Shown here piece after piece: positions 24,684 through 32,073 of a stretch of DNA of 46,916 nucleotides. Origin of the DNA: Actinomycetes bacterium (lineage in GTDB: Bacteria; Actinomycetota; Actinomycetes; Streptosporangiales; Streptosporangiaceae); assembly GCA_021792405.1 (NCBI GenBank), contig JAJYUU010000012.1:1-46916 (forward strand), written 5' to 3'. A program made the translations under genes and the position numbers. Numbering within the stretch: position 1 is the first letter of the stretch; each line of letters opens with the position of its first letter. A model generated the notes under the pieces. That model saw only the letters and a program-made list of their open reading frames with translations, was not told where the DNA came from and made no database searches.

Positions 24684-25097
24684 CTAGCCGATAGCGAGCC
24701 GTTCGAGCGGCTGGCTTGTTATTCGGGCGATGATCTCGAAGTCCTTGTCGACGTGCAGTATGGTCAGGCCGCCCAGCTCAGCGGTCGCGGCGATGATGAG
24801 GTCAGGGATCGACGGTGCCCGGTGCTGCCCGTGATCGGCAAGAAGCGCGAGGACCTCTACCGAGCGGTCTTCAATAGCCGGGGTCTGGTATTCGACCGGC
24901 ATGGCGGACAGCGGCGGCTGCCGGAAGCCGGCCCGCAGGTCGGTGCCGGACCGGGCCGAGTAGCCGACCTCGAGCCGGGTGACCGTGGCGATCCGGACCC
25001 GGCCGCGCTGGATCCGGCCTGCCCATTCTGCGGCGTCCGGGGAACTGCCCAGCCGGACCAGGGCGGACTTGTCGATCAGCCAGTCGGTCACCGCCAT
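24684..25097 (-). CDS. vapC: PIN-domain toxin, VapC type (pair 1)
   Basis: A probable Mg-dependent ribonuclease toxin of 137 residues. PIN acidic residues are visible: D9 in LIDKSAL, E in [10 protein letters not shown] in [11 protein letters not shown] and D in HVDKDFEII. The gene overlaps the end of its antitoxin by 10 nt, the usual antitoxin-first order. The regulation is given by the tandem operator upstream of vapB. The target RNA cannot be told. Confidence 0.88.
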   Translation of the reverse strand: MAVTDWLIDKSALVRLGSSPDAAEWAGRIQRGRVRIATVTRLEVGYSARSGTDLRAGFRQPPLSAMPVEYQTPAIEDRSVEVLALLADHGQHRAPSIPDLIIAATAELGGLTILHVDKDFEIIARITSQPLERLAIG

Positions 25098-25309
25098 GCC
25101 TGCGACATGACAGCCGGGTCGGCCAGATCCCCGAAGACGTCAGCGAAGCGCGCCAGGTCACGCGTGGTCACGGCGCTGACAGCAGTGGCCGCGTCCTGGG
25201 CGAGCCGGCGCCGTACATACTCGCTGCGCGACAGCCCCAGACGGCTAGCACGGGCGTCTACGGCGGCGACGACTTCGTCAGGTACATCTCGGATGAGCAT
25301 GTCAGTCAT
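25088..25309 (-). CDS. vapB: Ribbon-helix-helix antitoxin, VapB type (pair 1)
   Basis: A 73-residue antitoxin. The N-terminus [20 protein letters not shown] and [16 protein letters not shown] form a ribbon-helix-helix DNA-binding domain; the C-terminal half should wrap the toxin. ATG 25309 has an excellent GGGAGGG ribosome-binding site 5 nt upstream. An open frame continues further upstream but lacks a site. It overlaps vapC by 10 nt. Confidence 0.88.
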   Translation of the reverse strand: MTDMLIRDVPDEVVAAVDARASRLGLSRSEYVRRRLAQDAATAVSAVTTRDLARFADVFGDLADPAVMSQAWR

Positions 25310-25315
25310 AGGCCC

Positions 25316-25335
25316 TCCCATGATATCCCATGATA
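25316..25335 (-). promoter_or_regulatory. Tandem operator/promoter of vapBC pair 1
   Basis: TCCCATGATA occurs twice in direct tandem (25316-25325 and 25326-25335), one helical turn apart. On the minus strand this gives TATCATGGGATATCATGGGA, with TATCAT as a -10 candidate just upstream of the ribosome-binding site. This is the expected place for VapB autorepression. Confidence 0.6.
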
Positions 25336-25424
25336 GCGCACGGCCGAGATCATGGTGAAATCGCCGCCCGAACGTCCGGTTGGGACCTACGGTACGATCC
25401 GTGACCGCAGCGTCCGCGGCGGGC

Positions 25425-26036
25425 ATGGAAGCTCACCGGGCCGCTTGCCTGGCAGTGACCCGAGGTCGGTCGGGCCGGCGGGTGCCTGCCCGGCGCCGCT
25501 GTCTGGGCAGCCGGGATTGGGCAGCCGGGGCTGAGGGGGAGGTCACCGCGTCCAGGGACACAGGCCGCAGGCTCATCGCCGCCAGTAGGCGGGTCCGGCA
25601 TGATTACACGATTCTGAAGACGTACGAGGCCGGGATAGTCCTGGCCGGTGACGAAGTGAAGTCCCTGCGGGCCGGCCGCGCGTCGCTGGCCGGCGCGTTC
25701 GTTGCCGAGCACGGCGGTGAGTTGATGCTGCACGGCCTGCACATTGCCGAGCACGGGCACGGCCGCCACGGCGGCCGTGTCCTCGGCCAGCCCCGGCGGG
25801 CCCGCAAGCTGCTCATGCACCGCAGCGAGATCGACAAGATCCTCGCGAGGCTGGGCGATGCCGGCGTCACCCTGGTGCCGCTGTCGCTGTACTTCCAGGA
25901 CGGCTGGGCGAAAGCAGAGATCGCCCTGGCGCGTGGCCGTCGGTCTTTCGACAAGCGGCAGGCAATCGCCCGGCGCGACGCCGGCCGGGAGATCGCCCGC
26001 GAGCTCAGCGACCGGCTACGCGGGCGGCGGCGATAG
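25425..26036 (+). CDS. smpB: SsrA-binding protein SmpB, copy 1
   Basis: The tmRNA partner in trans-translation, rescuing stalled ribosomes. Family landmarks: HDYTILKTYEAGIVLAGDEV, KSLRAGRASL, then RKLLMHRSEID, LVPLSLYFQDGWAK and ALARGRRSFDKRQA. All core motifs are intact. The last ~181 codons, within the 603-bp repeat, are identical to copy 2. The start is unclear: the repeat itself has no in-frame ATG, GTG or TTG before the core. I use ATG 25425; GTG 25401 is also in frame but lies only 2 nt after a TACGAT -10-like box. The resulting N-terminal extension (~45 residues, Arg/Ala-rich) is unlike the family. No ftsEX or ssrA is next to it, unlike many genomes. Confidence 0.85.
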   Translation: MEAHRAACLAVTRGRSGRRVPARRRCLGSRDWAAGAEGEVTASRDTGRRLIAASRRVRHDYTILKTYEAGIVLAGDEVKSLRAGRASLAGAFVAEHGGELMLHGLHIAEHGHGRHGGRVLGQPRRARKLLMHRSEIDKILARLGDAGVTLVPLSLYFQDGWAKAEIALARGRRSFDKRQAIARRDAGREIARELSDRLRGRRR

Positions 26037-26095
26037 ACCTTCTGCCAGCCTCAGTGTTGTATGACCAACTCAATACACGAGTGCTGAGAGCAAAC
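25493..26095 (+). repeat. 603-bp direct repeat carrying smpB, copy 1
   Basis: Comparing the rows base by base, I find no difference from 30,849-31,451. The repeat begins upstream of the SmpB core and ends 59 bp after its stop. The right end coincides with CCTGTG-AC-CACAGG, a small palindrome in this copy only. Confidence 0.95.
26057..26067 (+). promoter_or_regulatory. GntR/FadR-like operator motif (also at 31,413-31,423)
   Basis: TTGTATGACCA fits the TNGTNNNACNA half-palindrome of FadR-subfamily GntR regulators. It lies after the smpB stop inside both repeats. No gene starts directly after it in either copy, so its use is doubtful. Confidence 0.25.
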
Positions 26096-26399
26096 CTGTG
26101 ACCACAGGATCGACCTCTACAAAGCAGCTGAGCAGATCGCCGCGCCGAATGGCAACGGCGCGGCTACCCAGTCTGATACTTCCATCGGGCAGGGCGACAG
26201 ACATACTCATCTGCCGCAATGAGATTGGGCATCGCGCCGAACTGGATGTTCTGCGAGTCCAAGCACTATCGGCCCAGCGCGATCATCGGGGCAGCGGCAG
26301 TCTTCGCAGCGGTGACACTAAGTGACCGGGTTCAGGGACTGAACGGCGTGTCCTGGCCTGATGGAGCGGCCGCGTCACCGGGTGCCGCGCTTCACTCTG
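26096..26399. other. Intergenic stretch with no recognisable gene
   Basis: About 300 bases between the smpB repeat and the second toxin-antitoxin operator. Short frames exist but show no family features. The left edge holds the right arm of a CCTGTG/CACAGG palindrome. Confidence 0.45.
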
Positions 26400-26428
26400 C
26401 TGCCACTGCGGTGGCAGTGGTGTAGCAT
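26400..26428 (+). promoter_or_regulatory. Promoter/operator of toxin-antitoxin pair 2 (leaderless)
   Basis: CTGCCAC and GTGGCAG form a palindrome (26400-26417, 4-nt centre) over the -35 region. TAGCAT (26423-26428) is the -10, exactly 6 nt before ATG 26435. This looks like a leaderless, autorepressed promoter. Confidence 0.6.
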
Positions 26429-26434
26429 ATTGGT

Positions 26435-26725
26435 ATGAGCGGAAAGGAGCGGCTGTCCGCATCAGTTGATGCCGAGCTGGTGGCGGCAGCCCAGGAGGCG
26501 GTCGCCGGGGGCCAGGCGGAGAGCGTGAGCGCATGGGTGAATGATGCGCTGCGACTGAAGGCCGATCATGATCGCCGGCTGGCGGCGCTGGACAGCTTCA
26601 TTGCTGCGCATGAAGCTGAGCATGGTGAGATCTCCGAGCAGGAGATCCATGACGCCGCGCGGCGGGCTCGGGCTCGTGCGGTGGTCGTGCGGGGCCGGCC
26701 TGCTGGCGGCCGCGGGGCGGCCTGA
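26435..26725 (+). CDS. Antitoxin of a PIN-domain toxin (pair 2)
   Basis: A 96-residue antitoxin of a type common in actinobacteria: MSGKERLSASVDAELVAAAQ, then SVSAWVNDALRLKADHD. The N-terminal half is a likely DNA-binding ribbon-helix-helix, and the charged C-terminal part should contact the toxin. ATG start from a leaderless position, with no ribosome-binding site needed. Its stop overlaps the toxin ATG by one base (TGATG). Confidence 0.82.
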   Translation: MSGKERLSASVDAELVAAAQEAVAGGQAESVSAWVNDALRLKADHDRRLAALDSFIAAHEAEHGEISEQEIHDAARRARARAVVVRGRPAGGRGAA

Positions 26726-27102
26726 TGCTGGTCCTCGATGCCGGGGCGTTCATGGCGGCGGAGCGCGGCGATCGCGACGTCGTGGCGCTGGTCAAGCGGG
26801 AACGGCTCGCGGGCCGGGTTCCGCTCACCTGCGGCGGCGTAGTCGCGCAGGTGTGGCGCGGCGGCCGCGGCAGGCAGGTGCCGGTTGCCATGCTTCTGGA
26901 CGGAGTCGAGGTCGTGCCGATTGACGATGGCCTTGGGCGCCGGGCTGGGATGTTGCTTGCCCGCAGCGGCCGGTCCGATGCCATCGACGCTGCGGTGGTA
27001 TGCCTGGCCGGTGATGGGGACGACATCCTGACTTCCGATCCCGGCGATCTGCGAGGGCTGGCCGAGGCCGCCGAGATGCATGTGGAGCTTATCCCCGTGT
27101 AG
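26725..27102 (+). CDS. PIN-domain toxin (pair 2)
   Basis: A 125-residue PIN protein. D5 in LVLDAGAF, D in SGRSDAIDAAVVCLA and D in ILTSDPGDL are the usual acidic residues. The position normally holding the second acid reads GGVVAQVWRGG, with Gln. This is known in the subfamily that pairs with this antitoxin type, so it need not mean inactivity. Start overlaps the antitoxin stop. Confidence 0.82.
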   Translation: MLVLDAGAFMAAERGDRDVVALVKRERLAGRVPLTCGGVVAQVWRGGRGRQVPVAMLLDGVEVVPIDDGLGRRAGMLLARSGRSDAIDAAVVCLAGDGDDILTSDPGDLRGLAEAAEMHVELIPV

Positions 27103-27639
27103 CTAGCGTGACTGTCCGGCAGCGCACGGGGCGGGCTGTGTCGGGCGGAGGACTCGCCCTGAGCAGGGGGAGCAAGCAGTGTCCTGGCAATGCGGCGGAC
27201 CGTGCCGGGAACCACGCGACCCGCGGCTATCTCCCCGCCGCGGCAGGGACAGGCGGGCCAGATGGGCGTCCACAGCGACCGAACGCGCGTTGTGTCAGGG
27301 CACGGTTCCGCGCTGCACTACCCATTGCACTGGCTGCCGTGTGATCTGCGCTATGAGGTCGTAGTCACTGTCTTAGTGCAGGAGCGTGACCTGCTCCCGT
27401 TCGGCGACGGAGCGATGAGCAGGCCGGGGAAGCCGACCGCCCTGATGCGGATGACGCCACACTTACCAAATTCAGCCGGAGAAGGGAGCAATCGACGGGC
27501 GGCTCGCCCCACTCCACACAGGACAGCACAGAAAAGGAAGATCTGATCAATCAGGGGCCTGGCCATCCAGCCGCGAACGTCCGCGCCGTCCACCTGACCG
27601 GCGTCCACGCGCCAGATCGACGCCAGCGACGATCGGCGC
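27103..27639. other. Degenerate stretch without an intact gene
   Basis: About 540 bases follow the second toxin gene. Frames of up to ~118 codons exist on both strands, but none shows a family pattern. The right end may hold frameshifted sequence continuing the SDR pseudogene. Confidence 0.5.
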
Positions 27640-28170
27640 CCACAGCGGCGCCCCGGCGGAAGGCCGGCCGGCAGCGACCGCCTCACGCCAGGGGTGTCCG
27701 GCCAGCCTGGGTGCATGGCGTGCACGGCGACAGCCTGCTCGCGCAGCCGGTCGGCCCACATCTACGCGAGCGTCACCTGAGCCCGTTTCGCCCTGGCGTA
27801 GGCCGGTGTGCCATTGTAGACGCCGGGGCCCATCTCAAGCCTGGCAACCGACAGGGGTTCGGCGTACATGCCTCCGGACGACACCCACACCACCCGGGCG
27901 TTGGCCTGCTCGCGGAGCAGTAACGCCAGCAGAACGGTCAGCAGGAACGGGCCCACGACCTGGCTAGCCACTGCGCGCGCGATGCCCTGCGGCGAGGGGG
28001 CCTATGCCGCGTCCAGCGCTCCAGCGGCGTGCACGAGGGCGTCCACATGGTCATGCCGCTGAGCCAGCTCCGCGGCGACACTCCGGATGGCGTCCAGGTC
28101 GCCGGTGTCGGCGACGAAGACATCGGCTCTGCCCCGGGCGTGGGCCGTGCGCAACTGCTCGCGCACTCAG
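27640..28170 (-). pseudogene. SDR (short-chain dehydrogenase) pseudogene with two in-frame stops
   Basis: On the minus strand one frame reads through SDR landmarks: ADTGDLDAIRSVAAELAQ, DALVHAAGAL, ARVVWVSSGGMYAEPL, the catalytic YARAKRAQ and VHAMHPGWPDTPGV. Stop codons interrupt it at 28,004-28,002 and 27,764-27,762. The N-terminal cofactor-binding segment is missing, and the C-terminus loses similarity after SLPAG. Both the stops and the truncations argue for a dead gene. Confidence 0.8.
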
Positions 28171-28335
28171 CCAGGATGAGATCAACTCCGAGGTGCTCAC
28201 CGCACTGGACGCGCTGCGTCTTCTTCTACCGATCCGTCCGCTGACCCGGAAGCGCAGATCAGCACCCTGTACCTCGCTCTCTAGCCCGCGTTTCCACCGT
28301 CCTGCCTGGCTGGGATCGATGCCTGGTTCATCGGG

Positions 28336-29838
28336 TCACGTGTCAGGCCGCTGGTTCCTGTTGCCGATCTCCCTGATACCTAGTGCCGCGGCAATGCAGA
28401 AGAATGGGACAGTAGGCACGACATAGCGCGCTTCATAGCTGGACACCGCGGCCGGCAGGAGGAGCATCAGCATTCCGGTGATCCACGGCAGGAACGCCGG
28501 ACCTCCACGACGGCGGAGCGCCAGGCACACGCCGATGAGGCCGGCGATCAGGATGCCAGCGAGCGCTGGCGGCGCTACGACGGCGAAGTCCTGGTAGACC
28601 CGCAGTATCCCCGCCCATGGCTGCCGGAACTTCGTGTCGGGGTTACGGCCGCCGTTGTACTGGTAGAACGACTGGTCGGTACTTCCGGGAACAGTTCGTG
28701 CGAGCTGCGCCACGGTCTTGGGCTGGCGGGCCGGGAACATCCAGGTTTGCTGGCCGTTGGTATATGGGCCGCTGTTCCACTTGAAGGTCTGGAGGAACAT
28801 GCGCCATACGCTCGCGGCGTAGGCCAGCGGTTGGCGCTCGATGGCGTGAATGGCGAACTTCGCGGCGACGGCGCTGGTTGCTGCGCTGAAGGCGGGTCCT
28901 GTCGGGGGCTTAGCAAGGGGCGTGACCGCGGCAGGTCCCCACAGGTAGTCATCTGGAGGCAGCCTGCGTGACACCGGGGTGCTCAGGCACAGCCATCGCT
29001 CATTCGCCGGGGGATGGATGACCGCGCAGTCGGCGAACGGCTCGACCCTTGCTGCAAGGAACGCGCCGCCATAGGCGGACTCCAGCTCGAAACTGCCGTG
29101 GACGTCTTCGAACCAGCTGGCATAAACCAGCAAGGGGAAAACGAAGCTGACAGCGAGGGCCACGACGCGCACCAGGCGCTCGGGGAAGCTTGCAGGCGAG
29201 ATGAGGACCGCGAGCGCGAACGTGGCCGCCATCGGCAGTCCTTCGATCCGGGTGATGGCTGCCGCGGCGAGGAGCAGCCCGACCGCGATGCAGGCCACGA
29301 TGGACGGGACCTGGCGCCACAGGGCGATGACCAGGGCAGTCACGGCCAGGATCATGAACAGCGCGTCGCTCATCATGAAGTGCTCAAGCTGGACTTCGTA
29401 GGCGGACAGCAGCACCGGGGCTGCGGCCAGCGTCGCGGTCCAGCCGGCGAACCGGAAGCGGCGGCGCAGCAGCACATAGATCAGCGTGCCTGCCAGGAGC
29501 CCGAAGACATGCTGAACGACAGCTACGGCAGCAACGCTGTGGACTACCCGAAGCGGCCAGAGCAGCAGCAGGGAATAGCCAACCGGCCGGACTGCAAATG
29601 GATATGGATGGAGTGCTGGCGGGAGATAGCCAAAACTATCCGAGTACCAGAAGGCAGGAAAATAGGCGGTCATCGTCACGAGCCGCACCAGAGCGGCCAG
29701 CCCGAGCACGATCAGGAACACATAGTGCCGTCGCACGAACGACTGACCGATTCGCGGGATCGTAAGCGTCTCCGCGTCCTTGGGTGCAGGCAAAAACACA
29801 GGCCCGGCCAGATCTACCGGCAGGAACCCCGTAGTCAC
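28336..29838 (-). CDS. GT-C-like multi-pass membrane protein (putative lipid-linked glycosyltransferase)
   Basis: A 500-residue protein with about ten hydrophobic segments. An acidic motif in the first external loop (FWYSDSFGY) follows the first membrane helix, as in GT-C enzymes using polyprenyl-phosphate sugars. A large external domain (about residues 255-395) contains NSGPYTNGQQTWMF. The last three helices end in a short basic tail. No close family name can be given; ArnT/PMT-like is the nearest architecture. GTG 29838 is used, without a clear ribosome-binding site. It lies alone between degenerate DNA and vapBC pair 3, inside the DNA bounded by the smpB repeats. Confidence 0.7.
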   Translation of the reverse strand: MTTGFLPVDLAGPVFLPAPKDAETLTIPRIGQSFVRRHYVFLIVLGLAALVRLVTMTAYFPAFWYSDSFGYLPPALHPYPFAVRPVGYSLLLLWPLRVVHSVAAVAVVQHVFGLLAGTLIYVLLRRRFRFAGWTATLAAAPVLLSAYEVQLEHFMMSDALFMILAVTALVIALWRQVPSIVACIAVGLLLAAAAITRIEGLPMAATFALAVLISPASFPERLVRVVALAVSFVFPLLVYASWFEDVHGSFELESAYGGAFLAARVEPFADCAVIHPPANERWLCLSTPVSRRLPPDDYLWGPAAVTPLAKPPTGPAFSAATSAVAAKFAIHAIERQPLAYAASVWRMFLQTFKWNSGPYTNGQQTWMFPARQPKTVAQLARTVPGSTDQSFYQYNGGRNPDTKFRQPWAGILRVYQDFAVVAPPALAGILIAGLIGVCLALRRRGGPAFLPWITGMLMLLLPAAVSSYEARYVVPTVPFFCIAAALGIREIGNRNQRPDT

Positions 29839-29923
29839 TGCTACTTACCCGCTGACCACGAACTGTTACCAGGCTGGCGCGCGGTGTCTTGGCTGTAGCT
29901 GCTGTGCGTGGCGCGGGGCGTTT

Positions 29924-29986
29924 GCCGGGTCGGCGTAGCACGGTCCGGGGCCCTGCTCGATGTTGATAATAGATGTAACGTATGTA
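29924..29986 (+). promoter_or_regulatory. Promoter region of vapBC pair 3
   Basis: This stretch has TTGATA at 29963-29968 and TACAGC 16 bp later (29985-29990) as -35/-10 candidates. Bases 29,924-29,978 are repeated imperfectly at 22,993-23,045. Confidence 0.4.
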
Positions 29987-30016
29987 CAGCGCCAACATGC
30001 GAATGGGGTGTGACAG

Positions 30017-30238
30017 GTGGCGTTGACACAGATAGATCTTGACGAGGACGCCCTGGCCGAGGCGATGCGGCTGGCCGGGGTGAAGACGAAGAAGGAGACC
30101 GTGAACCTGGCCCTGCGTGAGTACGCGGCCCGGCACCGGCGGATCGAGGCGCTGGAACATTACGCGGCGCTCGCGGCGGGCTGGGACTACCAGGACTGGG
30201 AGCGGCGGCGGGCGGAGGAGAAGGATCCTGCCGCGTGA
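30017..30238 (+). CDS. vapB: VapB-family antitoxin (pair 3)
   Basis: A 73-residue antitoxin of the DUF2191/VapB type: MALTQIDLDEDALAEAMRLA, then TKKETVNLALREYAARHRR. The N-terminal strand and two helices bind DNA; the C-terminal WDYQDWERRRAEE is the toxin-binding tail. GTG 30017 has a weak ACAGG upstream. The stop lies in GTGA, overlapping vapC. Confidence 0.88.
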   Translation: MALTQIDLDEDALAEAMRLAGVKTKKETVNLALREYAARHRRIEALEHYAALAAGWDYQDWERRRAEEKDPAA

Positions 30239-30657
30239 TCCGCTTCCTGCTGGACTCCTCGGCGCTATGGCGCGTGCTCCGAGACGCCGAGCTGCGGGCG
30301 GCGTGGGCTCCGGTGGTCTCTGAGGGCGCGGTCGGCTCGTGCCATCCCCAGCGGGTCGAGTTCCGCCGGTCAGCCCGCAATATCGATGAATATGAACAGA
30401 TGACGGAGATGTTCGCCGCGCTCTACCCGGACGCCCCGGTGCCCAAGACTGCCGGGCGGTGGATGGAATCAGCCCAGTACCGGCTCCTGCGCAACGGTGC
30501 CCACCGCGCCATGTCCGCGGTCGACCTGCTGATCTGCGCCACCGCCGCCCAGCACGACCTCACCGTGCTGCACGACGACAATGACTTCACCGCCGCCGCC
30601 CGCTATCTGCCCGACCTCCGCGAGCGCAACGTTCGCGATACCCCCAAAACCGGCTGA
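30235..30657 (+). CDS. vapC: VapC PIN-domain toxin (pair 3)
   Basis: A 140-residue PIN ribonuclease. D7 in FLLDSSALWR, E in RVEFRRSARN, D in AVDLLICATAA and D in LHDDNDFTAAA make a full acidic set. GTG start overlaps the vapB stop by 4 nt. It lies 180 bp before the second smpB copy. The intergenic DNA between holds nothing clear. Confidence 0.9.
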   Translation: MIRFLLDSSALWRVLRDAELRAAWAPVVSEGAVGSCHPQRVEFRRSARNIDEYEQMTEMFAALYPDAPVPKTAGRWMESAQYRLLRNGAHRAMSAVDLLICATAAQHDLTVLHDDNDFTAAARYLPDLRERNVRDTPKTG

Positions 30658-30834
30658 ACCAGGAACAGGCCGATTGCGGCGAACGCCCGCAGCCTCGGGC
30701 CGTTCCGCTTAGCCAGCTTCGCCGCCCTGGCCGGACTCGCGAGCCTTGCCTAGCCCGGCCCCCGGAGGCCTTTTCCGGTGGCTGGCTCGGAAATGCCCGT
30801 TTCGTCTAATCTGAGGGATTGCAGCTACCGGATA

Positions 30835-31392
30835 ATGAGCCTCGGGCAGCGCCGCTGTCTGGGCAGCCGGGATTGGGCAGCCGGGGCTGAGGGGGAGGTC
30901 ACCGCGTCCAGGGACACAGGCCGCAGGCTCATCGCCGCCAGTAGGCGGGTCCGGCATGATTACACGATTCTGAAGACGTACGAGGCCGGGATAGTCCTGG
31001 CCGGTGACGAAGTGAAGTCCCTGCGGGCCGGCCGCGCGTCGCTGGCCGGCGCGTTCGTTGCCGAGCACGGCGGTGAGTTGATGCTGCACGGCCTGCACAT
31101 TGCCGAGCACGGGCACGGCCGCCACGGCGGCCGTGTCCTCGGCCAGCCCCGGCGGGCCCGCAAGCTGCTCATGCACCGCAGCGAGATCGACAAGATCCTC
31201 GCGAGGCTGGGCGATGCCGGCGTCACCCTGGTGCCGCTGTCGCTGTACTTCCAGGACGGCTGGGCGAAAGCAGAGATCGCCCTGGCGCGTGGCCGTCGGT
31301 CTTTCGACAAGCGGCAGGCAATCGCCCGGCGCGACGCCGGCCGGGAGATCGCCCGCGAGCTCAGCGACCGGCTACGCGGGCGGCGGCGATAG
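30835..31392 (+). CDS. smpB: SsrA-binding protein SmpB, copy 2
   Basis: Identical to copy 1 from the start of the repeat to the stop; see that entry for the motifs. ATG 30835 lies 14 nt before the repeat and gives a 185-residue protein whose unique N-terminus is only MSLGQ. That is closer to the usual SmpB length (about 150-165) than copy 1, so this copy may be nearer to the parental arrangement. GTG 30778 is also in frame and would add 19 residues. The DNA upstream differs completely from copy 1, so expression may differ. Confidence 0.85.
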   Translation: MSLGQRRCLGSRDWAAGAEGEVTASRDTGRRLIAASRRVRHDYTILKTYEAGIVLAGDEVKSLRAGRASLAGAFVAEHGGELMLHGLHIAEHGHGRHGGRVLGQPRRARKLLMHRSEIDKILARLGDAGVTLVPLSLYFQDGWAKAEIALARGRRSFDKRQAIARRDAGREIARELSDRLRGRRR

Positions 31393-31451
31393 ACCTTCTG
31401 CCAGCCTCAGTGTTGTATGACCAACTCAATACACGAGTGCTGAGAGCAAAC
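30849..31451 (+). repeat. 603-bp direct repeat carrying smpB, copy 2
   Basis: Identical by eye to 25,493-26,095; period 5,356 bp. The intervening 4.75 kb holds toxin-antitoxin pairs 2 and 3, the GT-C-like gene and the SDR pseudogene. Confidence 0.95.
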
Positions 31452-31579
31452 TTCGGGGCGGGGCCGCTGGCCGGTTGCCGCGGACCGAGACCGGTCTGCC
31501 GGCTAAGCGCCCGGCGCGGGGCGGTCGCACGCCGTCGAGGGCTGGCAGTGCCGCAGGCGAGCCGGGCGGGACCGTTGTC

Positions 31580-32005
31580 ATGCAGGCCCGCGTGGATGCC
31601 GGCTTTGCCGCCGAACTGCTTGAGCGTGACGCGCCGGCGCTCGGACTAGAGGGCATATCGGCGCTGGTCCGCGAGGGCCTGCGGCTGCTGCATAGGCGCG
31701 CTCGGGAGATCGCCGCCGCAACAGAGTACGACCGCTTCTACCACGGGGGCCTTGCCCCGCTGCCCGATGCGGTGAGGAAGGCGAGCCTCCCACACCTCGC
31801 CGTCATAACGGGGACCGAAGGCCCGTCGGGCACGCACGTGCCGATAGCTCACGATGCCGGCGTTACCGGGCATGACGTCAGCTATATCAATGCGACCGAT
31901 CTCCACACGGTGGCCAAGCCCCGGCTGGACAGACGGCGCGGTCTTCTGCACCCGGCAGAGATGAACCGGCTCGAGGACGCGATCCGTCTGCACCTGGGGC
32001 TGTAG
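31580..32005 (+). CDS. Antitoxin fused to the C-terminal part of a MazF/PemK-like toxin
   Basis: The N-terminal ~75 residues (MQARVDAGFAAELLERDAPA, LEGISALVREGLRLLHRRA, YDRFYHGG) form a ribbon-helix-helix antitoxin of a type that precedes MazF/PemK toxins. After PLPDAVRKA the frame continues directly with GTEGPSGTHVPIA, SYINATDLHTVAKPRL and RRGLLHPAEMNRLEDAIRL, the C-terminal part of such a toxin. The toxin N-terminus with its RNA-binding loop and catalytic Arg is missing. An in-frame deletion has therefore joined the two genes. The product may be an inactive remnant or an antitoxin with a toxin-like tail. ATG 31580 is used; a TTG at 31475 would add 35 low-complexity residues. Confidence 0.7.
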   Translation: MQARVDAGFAAELLERDAPALGLEGISALVREGLRLLHRRAREIAAATEYDRFYHGGLAPLPDAVRKASLPHLAVITGTEGPSGTHVPIAHDAGVTGHDVSYINATDLHTVAKPRLDRRRGLLHPAEMNRLEDAIRLHLGL

Positions 32006-32028
32006 GCGACGAGCCAGAGCCACACGGT

Positions 32029-32044
32029 GGCGGCCTGCGCCGCC
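32029..32044. terminator. Hairpin between convergent genes
   Basis: GGCGGC and GCCGCC with loop CTGC, midway between the antitoxin fusion and the end of the minus-strand catabolic operon. No T-run. Confidence 0.4.
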
Positions 32045-32073
32045 GATGCTCGCCAGCTGGCCGCATGCGCGAG

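Noticed and set aside
23563-24687. 374-codon plus-strand frame
   Set aside because: It is antisense to the methyltransferase and the GNAT remnant, both of which have clear motifs on the minus strand.
25493-26434. tmRNA (ssrA) near the smpB copies
   Set aside because: I looked for the 5' GGTTTCGAC-like segment and the tRNA-like 3' end after both copies and found neither.
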